Shown here: piece by piece, positions 38,179-46,616 of the stretch
Layout: each line of letters starts with the position of its first letter
How positions within the stretch are numbered: position 1 is the stretch's first letter
Source of the DNA: Pseudomonas sp. FEN
GTDB taxonomy: Bacteria > Pseudomonadota > Gammaproteobacteria > Pseudomonadales > Pseudomonadaceae
Direction of reading: 5' to 3'
Length of the DNA: 64,000 nt
Assembly (NCBI RefSeq): GCF_904067045.1
Contig: NZ_CAJFDC010000001.1
Location: forward strand, 62,001-126,000
The notes under the pieces: model-generated
The model's database searches: none
What the model was told of the DNA's origin: nothing
What the model saw: only the letters and a program-made list of their open reading frames with translations
Made by a program: the position numbers and the translations under genes

Positions 38179-40626
38179 ATGCTGTTGTTGTGGATACTGC
38201 TACTGGTGATCGGTATCGCCTGGCTCGCGCATCGCCGCGTCGCCGCGCTTCCCGTACTCGGCATCGTGGCCGTCTACCTCATCGCGATGCGCACCCTGGG
38301 CCACGCGCCGGGTAAACCGATGCTGGTGCTGTGGCTGCTGTTGGCGGCCGCCACCGCCACCCTGCTGCTAGCCGATCTGCGGCGCAAGCTGTTCAGCGCC
38401 CCGCTGTTCGCCTGGTTCCGCAAAGCGCTGCCGCCGATGTCCGAGACCGAGCGCGACGCCATCGATGCCGGCACCGTCTGGTGGGATGGCGAGCTGTTCA
38501 GCGGGCGTCCGGACTGGAGCAAGCTGCTGGCCTATCCCAAGGCCCAACTGAGCGAGGAGGAACAGGCGTTCATCGATGGGCCGACCGAAGAACTCTGCGC
38601 CATGGTCAGCGACTGGCGGATCGGCCAGGCCATGGATCTGCCGCCCGAGGCCTGGGCACACATCAAGCAGCACGGTTTCTTTGCCCTGATCATTCCCAAG
38701 GAATTCGGCGGCAAGGGCTTTTCCGCCTATGCCCACTCCCAGGTGGCGATGAAACTGGCCACCCGCAGCGGCGACCTCGCCTCCACGGTGATGGTGCCCA
38801 ACTCCCTGGGGCCCGCGGAACTGCTGCTGCATTACGGTACCGATGAGCAACGCAATCACTACCTGCCACGCCTGGCCCGGGGCGACGATATTCCGTGCTT
38901 TGCCCTGACCGGTCCACTGGCCGGCTCCGATGCCGGCTCCATGCCGGACACCGGGGTCATCTGCAAGGGTCAATGGCAAGGCGAGGAAGTCCTTGGCCTG
39001 CGCCTGAACTGGGAAAAACGCTACATCACCCTGGGCCCGGTGGCGACCTTGCTCGGGCTGGCCTTCAAGGCCCATGACCCGGAGCACCTGCTGGGCGACG
39101 AGGAAGACCTGGGCATCAGCCTCGCGCTGATTCCCACCGACACCCCGGGGGTCGAGATCGGTCGGCGTCACCTGCCCCTCGGCGCGGCCTTCATGAACGG
39201 CCCGAACTCGGGCAAGGACGTGTTCATCCCGCTGTCGTTCCTGATCGGCGGCCAGGACATGCTCGGCAAGGGCTGGATGATGCTGATGAACTGCCTGTCG
39301 GTGGGCCGTTCGATCTCGCTGCCGGCGGTCGGCACCGGCGCGGCCAAGTTCACCAGCCTGGTGACCGGCCAGTACAGCCAGGTTCGCGAACAGTTCAACG
39401 TACCACTGGCCGCCTTCGAGGGCGTCCAGGAAGCCCTCGCCCGTATCGGCGGCAACGCCTGGCTGATGGACAGTGCGCGGATGCTCACGGCCAATGCCGT
39501 GGACCTGGGCGAAAAACCTTCGGTCCTCTCGGCGATTCTCAAGTACCACCTGACCGAACGCGGTCGCGAGTGCATCGCGCACGCCATGGACGTCCATGGT
39601 GGCAAGGGCATCATCATGGGCCCGAACAACTACCTGGGGCGCAGTTGGCAAGGCGCGCCGATCTTCATCACCGTGGAAGGCGCGAACATCCTCTCGCGCA
39701 ACCTGATGATCTTCGGCCAGGGCGCGATTCGCTGCCACCCTTTCGTCCTCAAGGAAATGGCTTTGGCCGCACGCGAGGATCACGATCAGGCGCTGCTGGA
39801 GTTCGACAAGCTGCTGCTCGAACATATCGGCTTTGCCATCGGCAATGCCGCCAGCACCCTGGTCCTGAACCTCGGGCTCGGGCATTTCGAAGCCGCGCCG
39901 GGCAATCGCCTGAGCCAGGGCTATTTCCGCGCGCTGAACCGCCAGGCGGCGGCGTTCGCCCTGCTGGCGGACCTGTGCATGATGCTGCTGGGCGGCGAAC
40001 TGAAGCGTCGCGAGCGGCTGTCGGCGCGCCTGGGCGATGTGCTCAGCCATCTGTACCTGGCGTCGGCGGCGCTCAAGCGTTACCACGATCTGGACTCCCC
40101 GACGTATTTGGAGCCGCTGCTCAGTTGGGCCATGGAGGAAAGTCTCGGACATTCGGAACGAGCGCTGGACGAGTTACTGAAAAACTTCCCGAACCGCGTG
40201 CTCGGCTGCCTGCTGCGGGTGGTGGTATTCCCCTTCGGTCGTCGGCACACCGGCCCTTCCGACGCACTGGATGCCGAAGTGGCCGCCGTGCTCGGTCGGG
40301 CCAAGGGCGATCCGGCGCTGGAAGCCGTGCTCGAAGGCTGCTATCGCCCGCTCTCGGCAAGCGATCCGGTCGGCGCCCTGCAACAGGCCCGCGACCTGTT
40401 GGGTGCCAGTCATGAGCTGCGGAAAAAGCTGCACACCGCGCTCAAGAGCGGCCAACTCAAGCCACGTGCCGAGGAGTCGGCCATCGATGCCGCCCTGGAA
40501 GCCGGCGTACTGCAACCGGCCGAAGCCGAGACCCTGCGCCAGGCCGAGGCGGCCCGGCGCAGGGTCATCGACGTGGATGATTTCAGCAAGACGGAACTGA
40601 GCCTTGGCAAAGGCAAGGTTCGCTAG
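38179..40626 (+). CDS. FadE-type acyl-CoA dehydrogenase
   Basis: An 815-residue enzyme of the first beta-oxidation step. The ATG at 38179 has GGAGG seven bases upstream, and a TTG six bases earlier is less likely. The N-terminus has two hydrophobic helices (LLLWILLLVIGIAWLA and the following stretch). The acyl-CoA dehydrogenase domains follow: IPKEFGGKGF, PCFALTGPLAGSDAGSMPD, and the long C-terminal domain typical of FadE rather than the 400-residue forms. The catalytic glutamate position is in the IFITVEGANILSRNLMIFGQGAI segment. Confidence 0.93.
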   Translation: MLLLWILLLVIGIAWLAHRRVAALPVLGIVAVYLIAMRTLGHAPGKPMLVLWLLLAAATATLLLADLRRKLFSAPLFAWFRKALPPMSETERDAIDAGTVWWDGELFSGRPDWSKLLAYPKAQLSEEEQAFIDGPTEELCAMVSDWRIGQAMDLPPEAWAHIKQHGFFALIIPKEFGGKGFSAYAHSQVAMKLATRSGDLASTVMVPNSLGPAELLLHYGTDEQRNHYLPRLARGDDIPCFALTGPLAGSDAGSMPDTGVICKGQWQGEEVLGLRLNWEKRYITLGPVATLLGLAFKAHDPEHLLGDEEDLGISLALIPTDTPGVEIGRRHLPLGAAFMNGPNSGKDVFIPLSFLIGGQDMLGKGWMMLMNCLSVGRSISLPAVGTGAAKFTSLVTGQYSQVREQFNVPLAAFEGVQEALARIGGNAWLMDSARMLTANAVDLGEKPSVLSAILKYHLTERGRECIAHAMDVHGGKGIIMGPNNYLGRSWQGAPIFITVEGANILSRNLMIFGQGAIRCHPFVLKEMALAAREDHDQALLEFDKLLLEHIGFAIGNAASTLVLNLGLGHFEAAPGNRLSQGYFRALNRQAAAFALLADLCMMLLGGELKRRERLSARLGDVLSHLYLASAALKRYHDLDSPTYLEPLLSWAMEESLGHSERALDELLKNFPNRVLGCLLRVVVFPFGRRHTGPSDALDAEVAAVLGRAKGDPALEAVLEGCYRPLSASDPVGALQQARDLLGASHELRKKLHTALKSGQLKPRAEESAIDAALEAGVLQPAEAETLRQAEAARRRVIDVDDFSKTELSLGKGKVR

Positions 40627-40660
40627 GAAGCGGGCGCCGCTCGGGCAACCTGACACGACA

Positions 40661-40698
40661 ACGGGCGCCGAGAGCCTTATACTCTCGCGCCCGTTTTA
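40661..40698 (+). terminator. terminator of the fadE-type gene, overlapping a promoter-like -10
   Basis: A near-perfect stem pairs ACGGGCG(CC)GAGAG (from 40661) with CTCTCGCGCCCGT (to 40694), then T(4). The loop contains TATACT (40678-40683), with ACGACA 17 bases upstream, which could be the promoter of the next gene. Confidence 0.6.
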
Positions 40699-40716
40699 CC
40701 CTTGAGGCCCCCTGTC

Positions 40717-41124
40717 ATGTCCAACGTCGTTGCCGATCACCTGGTCCTGCTCGACCACCTGCGCAGCATCCTGGTTGCCGTCGGCGAAGCCGACCAGGTA
40801 CCCGAAGAAAGTCACGCGCTGTTCCTTGAGCGTTTCGATGAGCTGCGTGCGCAACTACCGGTCGAGCCGGTCGAAAGCCAGTACCTGGGCCAGGACATGC
40901 TGTGCCAGGTCATTCAGCGTTATCCACAAATTGCTCACCTGGTGCCGCGCGACCTGCTGTGGTTCTTTGGCGGTGACTGTCTGCATTACATGCCGGATGA
41001 GGAGCTGGAACTGTACCAGGCGCTGGAAGAGCGCCGCTATGAAGCCGAACAGAACGACGAACCGTTCGACTGGAACCAGGAAAAGCAGTTGCTGGCGCTC
41101 TCGACCCAGGACAGCAAACACTGA
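40717..41124 (+). CDS. PA2817-like conserved hypothetical protein
   Basis: A 135-residue acidic protein starting at ATG 40717 (MSNVVADHLVLLDHLRS), rich in Glu and Asp, with an LWFFGGDCLHYMPDEELELYQALEE motif. It has no signal peptide or membrane helix. It follows the FadE-type gene, as in other pseudomonads, and I believe this is the family called PA2817. Its function is unknown. Confidence 0.75.
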   Translation: MSNVVADHLVLLDHLRSILVAVGEADQVPEESHALFLERFDELRAQLPVEPVESQYLGQDMLCQVIQRYPQIAHLVPRDLLWFFGGDCLHYMPDEELELYQALEERRYEAEQNDEPFDWNQEKQLLALSTQDSKH

Positions 41125-41157
41125 TCAAAACTTGCGCTTCAGGCTCGACGCCGCCCT

Positions 41158-41185
41158 TGTAGGCGCCAGCTTGCTGGCGCCTACA
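41158..41185. repeat. REP-like inverted repeat
   Basis: A perfect 13-base palindromic pair, TGTAGGCGCCAGC and GCTGGCGCCTACA, is separated by two bases. It lies between the convergent PA2817-like and LysR genes. It may also act as a transcription barrier. Confidence 0.7.
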
Positions 41186-41214
41186 GAGTTCGTTCCGCAT
41201 GCAGGCTTCCATGT

Positions 41215-42150
41215 CTACAGCCCCTTGCGCAACGTCGGCTCGCGGGCCAGGCACGCCACCAGGAAGTCGATAAACACCCGCAGCTTCGGCGACAGGTAGG
41301 GGGTCGGCGCATGCAGCAGCCAAAGGCCGCCGTGATAGGACGCCAGGAAGGTCCAGGCTGGCAACACCTGGACGATCAATCCCTGTTCCAGGGCATGCCG
41401 CGCGGTGAAATACGGCAGGCTGCCGATGCCGATATGCTGTAACACCGCATCCAGCCGCACCCCCGTGTGATTGGCCGCATAGCGCCCGCGCACACCGACG
41501 GTCACCGACTTGCTGCCTTGCCGGAACTTCCAGCGCGCGTCATTGGGCGTATCCCCCAGATAGATGCAACTGTGCTCCAGCAGATCATGGGGGTGCCGCG
41601 GCGTGCCATGCGCGGCCAGGTACTGCGGAGTCGCGCAGAGCAGATGCTCGATCGGCATCAACTGGCGCCCCACCAGCCCGACCGGCGGATGGTCGGTGAT
41701 GCGCAGGATCAAGTCGACATTGTCCTCGATCAGGTCCACTGGACGGTCTTCGAGAATCATCTGCACATCCACCCGCGGATAGCACCGCAGAAACTCCGGC
41801 ATGTGCGGATGCACGACAAAGCGTCCCACCGCCTTCGGCACGCTGACCCGCACCAACCCCTGGGCCTCATGAGTGTACTGACCGCTGATCTCCATCACCG
41901 AACGGGCCGCGCTGACCATTTCCCGGCAACGCTTGAAGGTCTCTTCACCACTGTCGCTCAAGCGTAATTTGCGCGTGGTGCGCTGCAGCAGCCGGGTCGC
42001 CAGGGCCTTTTCCAAGCGGGAAATCGACCGACTCACCGCTGACGGCGATGAGCCGAGCTGGCGCGCGGCTTCCGAGAAGCTGCCGGACTCGACCACCTTG
42101 ACGAAAATCGCCATTTCGCCCAGCAACGCCAGGGGCGGATTTATGCTCAT
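41215..42150 (-). CDS. LysR-family transcriptional regulator
   Basis: A 311-residue regulator (ATG 42150, MSINPPLALLGEM). It has an N-terminal winged helix with GSFSEAARQLGSSPSAVSRSISRLE and a periplasmic-binding-protein-like effector domain. It is divergent from the LysE-type exporter across a short gap and probably controls it. The start chosen omits five extra upstream residues. Confidence 0.9.
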   Translation of the reverse strand: MSINPPLALLGEMAIFVKVVESGSFSEAARQLGSSPSAVSRSISRLEKALATRLLQRTTRKLRLSDSGEETFKRCREMVSAARSVMEISGQYTHEAQGLVRVSVPKAVGRFVVHPHMPEFLRCYPRVDVQMILEDRPVDLIEDNVDLILRITDHPPVGLVGRQLMPIEHLLCATPQYLAAHGTPRHPHDLLEHSCIYLGDTPNDARWKFRQGSKSVTVGVRGRYAANHTGVRLDAVLQHIGIGSLPYFTARHALEQGLIVQVLPAWTFLASYHGGLWLLHAPTPYLSPKLRVFIDFLVACLAREPTLRKGL

Positions 42151-42263
42151 GACGCACAGGTCCATTGAGATTTGATCGGATTATCACAGGCTAACAGCCT
42201 TTTTATACTGGCAACACCCACTCGATCCGAACCTGAATCCGATCATTGATCCCTGGAACCCGC

Positions 42264-42902
42264 ATGAATTCCCAATACCTGAACGAATTTATCGCCCTGG
42301 CGAGCATTCACTTTCTCGCCGTGGTCGCCCCCGGCCCGGATTTCGCCGTGAGCATCCGCCAGAGCGTGCGCTTCGGCCGGCTCATCGGTGTGATCACCGC
42401 CCTCGGCATCGGCGCCGGGATCTCGGTACACGTGCTCTACACGCTGCTCGGGGTCGGCGCGCTGATGCACAGCGCGCCCTGGCTGTTGAACGTCGCCAAG
42501 CTGATCGGTGGCGGCTATATCCTGTACCTGGGCATCAACCTGCTGCGCAGCAAAGCACAAACGGCGCGCGCGGATTTCGGCCAAGCCGCCGCCGGCCTCC
42601 CGCGGCAGAGCATTGCCAAGGCATTCATGATGGGTTTTCTGACCAACGCCACCAACCCCAAGGCCACGTTGTTCTTCCTGGCGATCTTCACCACCGTGGT
42701 CAGCGCCTCGACTCCACTGAAAATCCAGGCGCTGTATGGCCTGTGGATGTGTGGCGTGAATGCACTGTGGTTCATCCTGGTCAGCCTGCTGTTTTCCAGC
42801 GAACGGGTACGCCAGGCGTTTCTGAAGATGGGCCACTGGTTCGAACGCAGCATGGGCGTAGTGCTGATTCTGTTTGCCGGACGCCTGATGATGTCGCTAT
42901 AA
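42264..42902 (+). CDS. LysE-family amino acid exporter
   Basis: A 212-residue LysE/RhtB-type membrane protein (ATG 42264, MNSQYLNEFIAL). The family start motif is visible as FLAVVAPGPDFAV. Six hydrophobic helices follow, with the intact MGFLTNATNPKATLFFLAIF region. Divergent orientation to the LysR gene indicates a regulated efflux unit. The substrate is unknown. Confidence 0.92.
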   Translation: MNSQYLNEFIALASIHFLAVVAPGPDFAVSIRQSVRFGRLIGVITALGIGAGISVHVLYTLLGVGALMHSAPWLLNVAKLIGGGYILYLGINLLRSKAQTARADFGQAAAGLPRQSIAKAFMMGFLTNATNPKATLFFLAIFTTVVSASTPLKIQALYGLWMCGVNALWFILVSLLFSSERVRQAFLKMGHWFERSMGVVLILFAGRLMMSL

Positions 42903-42924
42903 GAGGCACGACAAATCGCGCGCA

Positions 42925-42960
42925 AACAAAAACGCCGCTCGATTGAGCGGCGTTTTTGTT
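42925..42960. terminator. bidirectional terminator
   Basis: AACAAAAACGCCGCTC and GAGCGGCGTTTTTGTT form a 16-pair stem with a GATT loop. It ends both the LysE gene and the leftward tRNA transcript. Confidence 0.9.
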
Positions 42961-42965
42961 AAATA

Positions 42966-43041
<76 letters not shown>

Positions 43042-43044
43042 AAA

Positions 43045-43120
43045 TGGCGTCCCCTAGGGGACTCGAACCCCTGTTACCGCCGTGAAAGGGCGGTGTCCTA
43101 GGCCACTAGACGAAGGGGAC
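43045..43120 (-). tRNA. tRNA-Glu (TTC), copy 1
   Basis: The minus-strand 76-nt gene has acceptor GTCCCCTTC...GGGGAC, anticodon TTC in CTTTCAC, GGTTCGAGTCC and encoded CCA. Three bases from tRNA-Gly copy 1, so cotranscribed. Confidence 0.96.
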
Positions 43121-43225
43121 ACGCTAACTGAAACACATGGTGTGTGTTCCAGCGTCCAAATCCGTATCCGAAGATATCGGTTCTGGTTTCACTCAGCCCT
43201 GCCCGGAAGCAGTGCTGTTTAAAAT

Positions 43226-43301
<76 letters not shown>

Positions 43302-43303
43302 AA

Positions 43304-43379
43304 TGGCGTCCCCTAGGGGACTCGAACCCCTGTTACCGCCGTGAAAGGGCGGTGTCCTAGGCCACTAGACGAAGGGGAC
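43304..43379 (-). tRNA. tRNA-Glu (TTC), copy 2
   Basis: Identical in visible sequence to the copy at 43045-43120. First gene of the leftward array, about 60 bases from the promoter. Confidence 0.96.
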
Positions 43380-43440
43380 ACACTACAACATTCACTCCCT
43401 GCCGCGCTTCGCTGTGTGCTTTACGCTGCAAGTGGCGCGC

Positions 43441-43469
43441 ATTCTATGGATGGATCGAAGGGTCGTCAA
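43441..43469 (-). promoter_or_regulatory. strong promoter of the tRNA array
   Basis: -35 TTGACG (43464-43469), 17-base spacer, -10 TAGAAT (43441-43446) on the minus strand, with a GC-rich discriminator (GCGCGCC) just downstream. The GC-rich discriminator is typical of stringently controlled stable-RNA promoters. Confidence 0.8.
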
Positions 43470-43710
43470 CCCCCAAGGATAAATTTATTTAAATCAATGA
43501 CTTCGCCACCCTTTCCGGGCCTTTCCCAGGCTTCCTCGCGTCTGGCCCTTGGCGCCTATATTCTGGCGCCCAACAAGACGCTATAGTGACCTTGGGAAAT
43601 AGTGGCGATGTGCTCTATCCCTGGCGCCGTGCAGCGCGTCGATCAATGCTATCGGCGAAAACGCCAAGCCACTACACTCGTTAGCATTACACCTTGAAGA
43701 GGTCTTAACG

Positions 43711-44481
43711 GTGACACCATTCATGATCACCCTGCTGGTCGCAGCCGGGATCTTTCTCTTGATCGCCATTGGCTTCCTCAATCATATGGCGGAAAACAGC
43801 AAATTGGAGAAGGCCCGATTCAAGGTCGAACTCAATGAGCGCCTGCGCCGCTGCGGCGAAATCACCGAGACCTTCCCTGGCCAACTGATGAGCCCGGCCC
43901 TCAAGCTGCTGCTGACACGCCTGGAACTCAACGTGACCCAGCGCCTGTTGAACATTGAAAAGACCAACGCCAAGCTCAAGACCCGTGTGGCCGAGCTCAC
44001 GGGGCTGATCAGTCAGGGGCAGTCGATCCCGGTCAACAACCCGCCAAGCCCGATCCAGACCGAAGCCAAGGCCAAGGATGTGCGTTTCCTCCTCGAAGCC
44101 CTGCACAACCAGATCACCCGGGCGGCCCAGGACGGCTTCCTCCCCACCAACGAAGCCAAGCAGTGGATCCGCGAAGTGCGGCATATCCTGGTGTTGCTGC
44201 ATATCGAGTTCTTCAACAACCTCGGTCAACATGCCCTGCAACAGGAACAACCGGGGCAGGCGCGCCTGGCCTTCGAACGCGGCGTGCAATACCTGCGCAA
44301 GCAACCGGAACCGGCGGTGTACAACGAACAGCTGATATTCATGGAGAAGCTGCTGGCCCGGGCCAACTCCATGGTGCTGACCAACATCAAGCCGACCGAG
44401 GAAGATGTCAACGCACTGACCCAGGGCCTGAAGGACGTCGAGGCCGACGCCGACTGGAAGAAGAAAGCCATCTACGATTGA
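43711..44481 (+). CDS. conserved inner-membrane protein, function unknown
   Basis: A 256-residue protein starting at GTG 43711 (SD GAGG, eight bases upstream). A single N-terminal membrane helix (PFMITLLVAAGIFLLIAIGFL) is followed by a helical, coiled-coil-like cytosolic domain (about 30-100) and a further helical part with AALHNQITRAAQDGFLPTNEA-type segments. I do not recognise a named family. It is followed by its own terminator. Confidence 0.8.
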   Translation: MTPFMITLLVAAGIFLLIAIGFLNHMAENSKLEKARFKVELNERLRRCGEITETFPGQLMSPALKLLLTRLELNVTQRLLNIEKTNAKLKTRVAELTGLISQGQSIPVNNPPSPIQTEAKAKDVRFLLEALHNQITRAAQDGFLPTNEAKQWIREVRHILVLLHIEFFNNLGQHALQQEQPGQARLAFERGVQYLRKQPEPAVYNEQLIFMEKLLARANSMVLTNIKPTEEDVNALTQGLKDVEADADWKKKAIYD

Positions 44482-44496
44482 TGCAATCGCAGGCAT

Positions 44497-44531
44497 AAAA
44501 AAACGGACAAGCCAGGCTTGTCCGTTTTTTT
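44497..44531. terminator. bidirectional terminator
   Basis: AAAAAAACGGACAAGCC pairs with GGCTTGTCCGTTTTTTT. It lies between convergent genes and serves both. Confidence 0.92.
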
Positions 44532-44547
44532 ATCCGCTGGCAGGAAA

Positions 44548-44892
44548 TCAGGCGACCGGATTGATCGGCTTTTCCGGGTACCAGACGTCCATCAGCGGGC
44601 TGACTTCAACGGAAGTCAGTTCACTGCGGGCCTTGAGCCAGGCTTCAACGTTGGCACGTTGTTCAGCGCTGACCGAGCCACGTTTCTGCAGGCAAACCAG
44701 ACCGTAGTCGTCGCCGCCGACATAGCCCAAACCGTTGGCTTCCATCGCTTCTTTCAGGAATGCGTCGAGGAAAGCGTCGATAGCCTCTTCACTCAGGTCT
44801 TCTTTGAAATCCAGGTTCAGCTCGAAACCCAACTCCTGAAATTCATCGACGCACAGCTTTTTGCGCAGACGCTGGGAACGGTTAGTCGCCAT
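44548..44892 (-). CDS. yggL: YggL family 50S ribosome-associated protein
   Basis: A 114-residue DUF469 protein (ATG 44892, MATNRSQRLRKKLCVDEF), homologous to E. coli YggL, a 50S-binding protein. The basic N-terminus and the Glu/Asp-rich middle (DLSEEAIDAFLDAFLKEAM) with GLGYVGGDDYGLVCLQKRG match the family. The longer upstream frame is not used. The exact role in translation is not well defined. Confidence 0.9.
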   Translation of the reverse strand: MATNRSQRLRKKLCVDEFQELGFELNLDFKEDLSEEAIDAFLDAFLKEAMEANGLGYVGGDDYGLVCLQKRGSVSAEQRANVEAWLKARSELTSVEVSPLMDVWYPEKPINPVA

Positions 44893-45123
44893 GAAACAAT
44901 CCTCAAAAGTAATAACGGGCGGCACTTTATCAGTTTAAGACTGCAATTGCCCGGTTCCGTGGCGACGCCTGGTCGATCCACGGAAAAAAATCAGGAATAG
45001 GCAGTCGCCCCAAGGCCAAAGCCTCCTTACCTTGGGGCATAATGCCGTCAATTTCACGACCATTGAGGGCTTTTTGTCGACATGCCCTCGTATTCCCCCC
45101 TCGACGGTAGGGTTCTACTTCAT

Positions 45124-46578
45124 ATGATCAAATCTTTACGTCCGCTGCTGCTCACCGGCCTTCTTCTTCCCCTGGCCCTCCCCACCTACGCGGCCCCCGT
45201 CAACAATACCCTCCCGCCCAAAGTCCAGAAGGCCCTCAGCGCCAGCAAGCTGCAAAACGATGCGCTGTCCCTGGTGATGCTGCCGCTCGACGGCCCCGGC
45301 ACCCCCACCGTGGTCAATGGCGACGTGTCGGTGAACCCGGCCTCGACCATGAAACTGATCACCACCTACGCCGCCCTGGAAATGCTCGGCCCCAACCACC
45401 AATGGAAAACCGAGTTCTACACCGATGGCACCCTGAGCAACGGCGTCCTGCAAGGCAACCTGTATCTCAAGGGCGGCGGCGACCCGAAGCTGAACATGGA
45501 AAAGCTCTGGCTGCTGATGCGTGACCTGCGGGCCAACGGCGTCACCCAGGTCACCGGCGACCTGGTCCTCGACCGCAGCTTCTTCATCCAGCCGCAACTG
45601 CCGGAATTCAACGACGATGGCAACGACGAGAACAAACCGTTCCTGGTCAAGCCCGATGCGCTGATGGTCAACCTCAAGGCCCTGCGTTTCGTCGCGCGCA
45701 ACGATTCGGGCAAGGTGCTGGTGTCGGTGGAACCGCCGATTGCCAGTATCCGCATCGACAACCAGATCAAAGTGCTCAATACCAAGCAGTGCGCCGGCGA
45801 CGTGCGTTACAACCCGGTGGCCCAGGACGATGGCACGACCGTGGTCACCGTCAGCGGCCAGTTGGCCGAGGGCTGCAGCTCGCAGACCTACCTGTCGCTG
45901 CTCGACCACCCGACCTACGCCGCCGGTGCCGTGCGCGCCATCTGGCAGGAGCTGGGGGGCAGCATCCATGGCAAGGATCGCGCCGATGTGGTGCCCAAGA
46001 GCGCCAAGCTCCTGGCCCGGGCCTACTCGCCAGACCTGACGGAAATCATCCGCGACATCAACAAATACAGTAACAACACCATGGCCCAGCAACTGTTCTT
46101 GAGCCTGGGCGCGCAGTTTCGCAACGATGCCGACGGCGATGACGCCAAGGCGGCGCAACGGGTGGTCCGCCAGTGGCTGGCGAAAAAAGGCATCATCGCG
46201 CCGCACCTGGTGATGGAAAACGGCTCCGGCCTGTCCCGCGACGAGCGAGTCAGCGCGCGGGAAATGGCGAGCATGCTGCAATCGGCCTGGAAAAGCCCGT
46301 ATGCCGCGGAGTTCATCAGTTCGCTGCCGATCGTCGGCACCGACGGCACCATGCGTAAACGCCTGAAGCAGACGGCCATGCGGGGCGAGGCGCATATCAA
46401 GACCGGAACCCTGAACACCGTACGCGCCATCGCCGGCTTCAGCCGCGACGATAACGGTACGACCTGGGCGGTGGTGGCGATTCTCAACGACCCCAAGCCT
46501 TGGGGCGCTTCATCGGTGCTCGATCAGGTCCTGCTGGACTTGTATCGCCAGCCCAGCGTGGCCGGCTCGGAAGAATAA
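45124..46578 (+). CDS. dacB: D-alanyl-D-alanine carboxypeptidase/endopeptidase PBP4
   Basis: A periplasmic 484-residue PBP4-type enzyme. The signal peptide (MIKSLRPLLLTGLLLPLALPTYA) is followed by the active-site motif S74-TMK77, the SxN motif in YSNNTMAQ, and KTG in HIKTGTLNTV. The domain inserted between SxxK and SxN is visible by length. The ATG at 45124 is chosen over an upstream frame at 45082, which lacks a signal peptide. Confidence 0.94.
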   Translation: MIKSLRPLLLTGLLLPLALPTYAAPVNNTLPPKVQKALSASKLQNDALSLVMLPLDGPGTPTVVNGDVSVNPASTMKLITTYAALEMLGPNHQWKTEFYTDGTLSNGVLQGNLYLKGGGDPKLNMEKLWLLMRDLRANGVTQVTGDLVLDRSFFIQPQLPEFNDDGNDENKPFLVKPDALMVNLKALRFVARNDSGKVLVSVEPPIASIRIDNQIKVLNTKQCAGDVRYNPVAQDDGTTVVTVSGQLAEGCSSQTYLSLLDHPTYAAGAVRAIWQELGGSIHGKDRADVVPKSAKLLARAYSPDLTEIIRDINKYSNNTMAQQLFLSLGAQFRNDADGDDAKAAQRVVRQWLAKKGIIAPHLVMENGSGLSRDERVSAREMASMLQSAWKSPYAAEFISSLPIVGTDGTMRKRLKQTAMRGEAHIKTGTLNTVRAIAGFSRDDNGTTWAVVAILNDPKPWGASSVLDQVLLDLYRQPSVAGSEE

Positions 46579-46616
46579 CCCCGGCCCCTGAAATCAGGGG
46601 CCGGGATCCGTTGTGA

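Noticed and set aside
38368..40152. 594-codon frame opposite the FadE-type gene
   Set aside because: Composition is a mirror of the sense strand; no recognisable motif.
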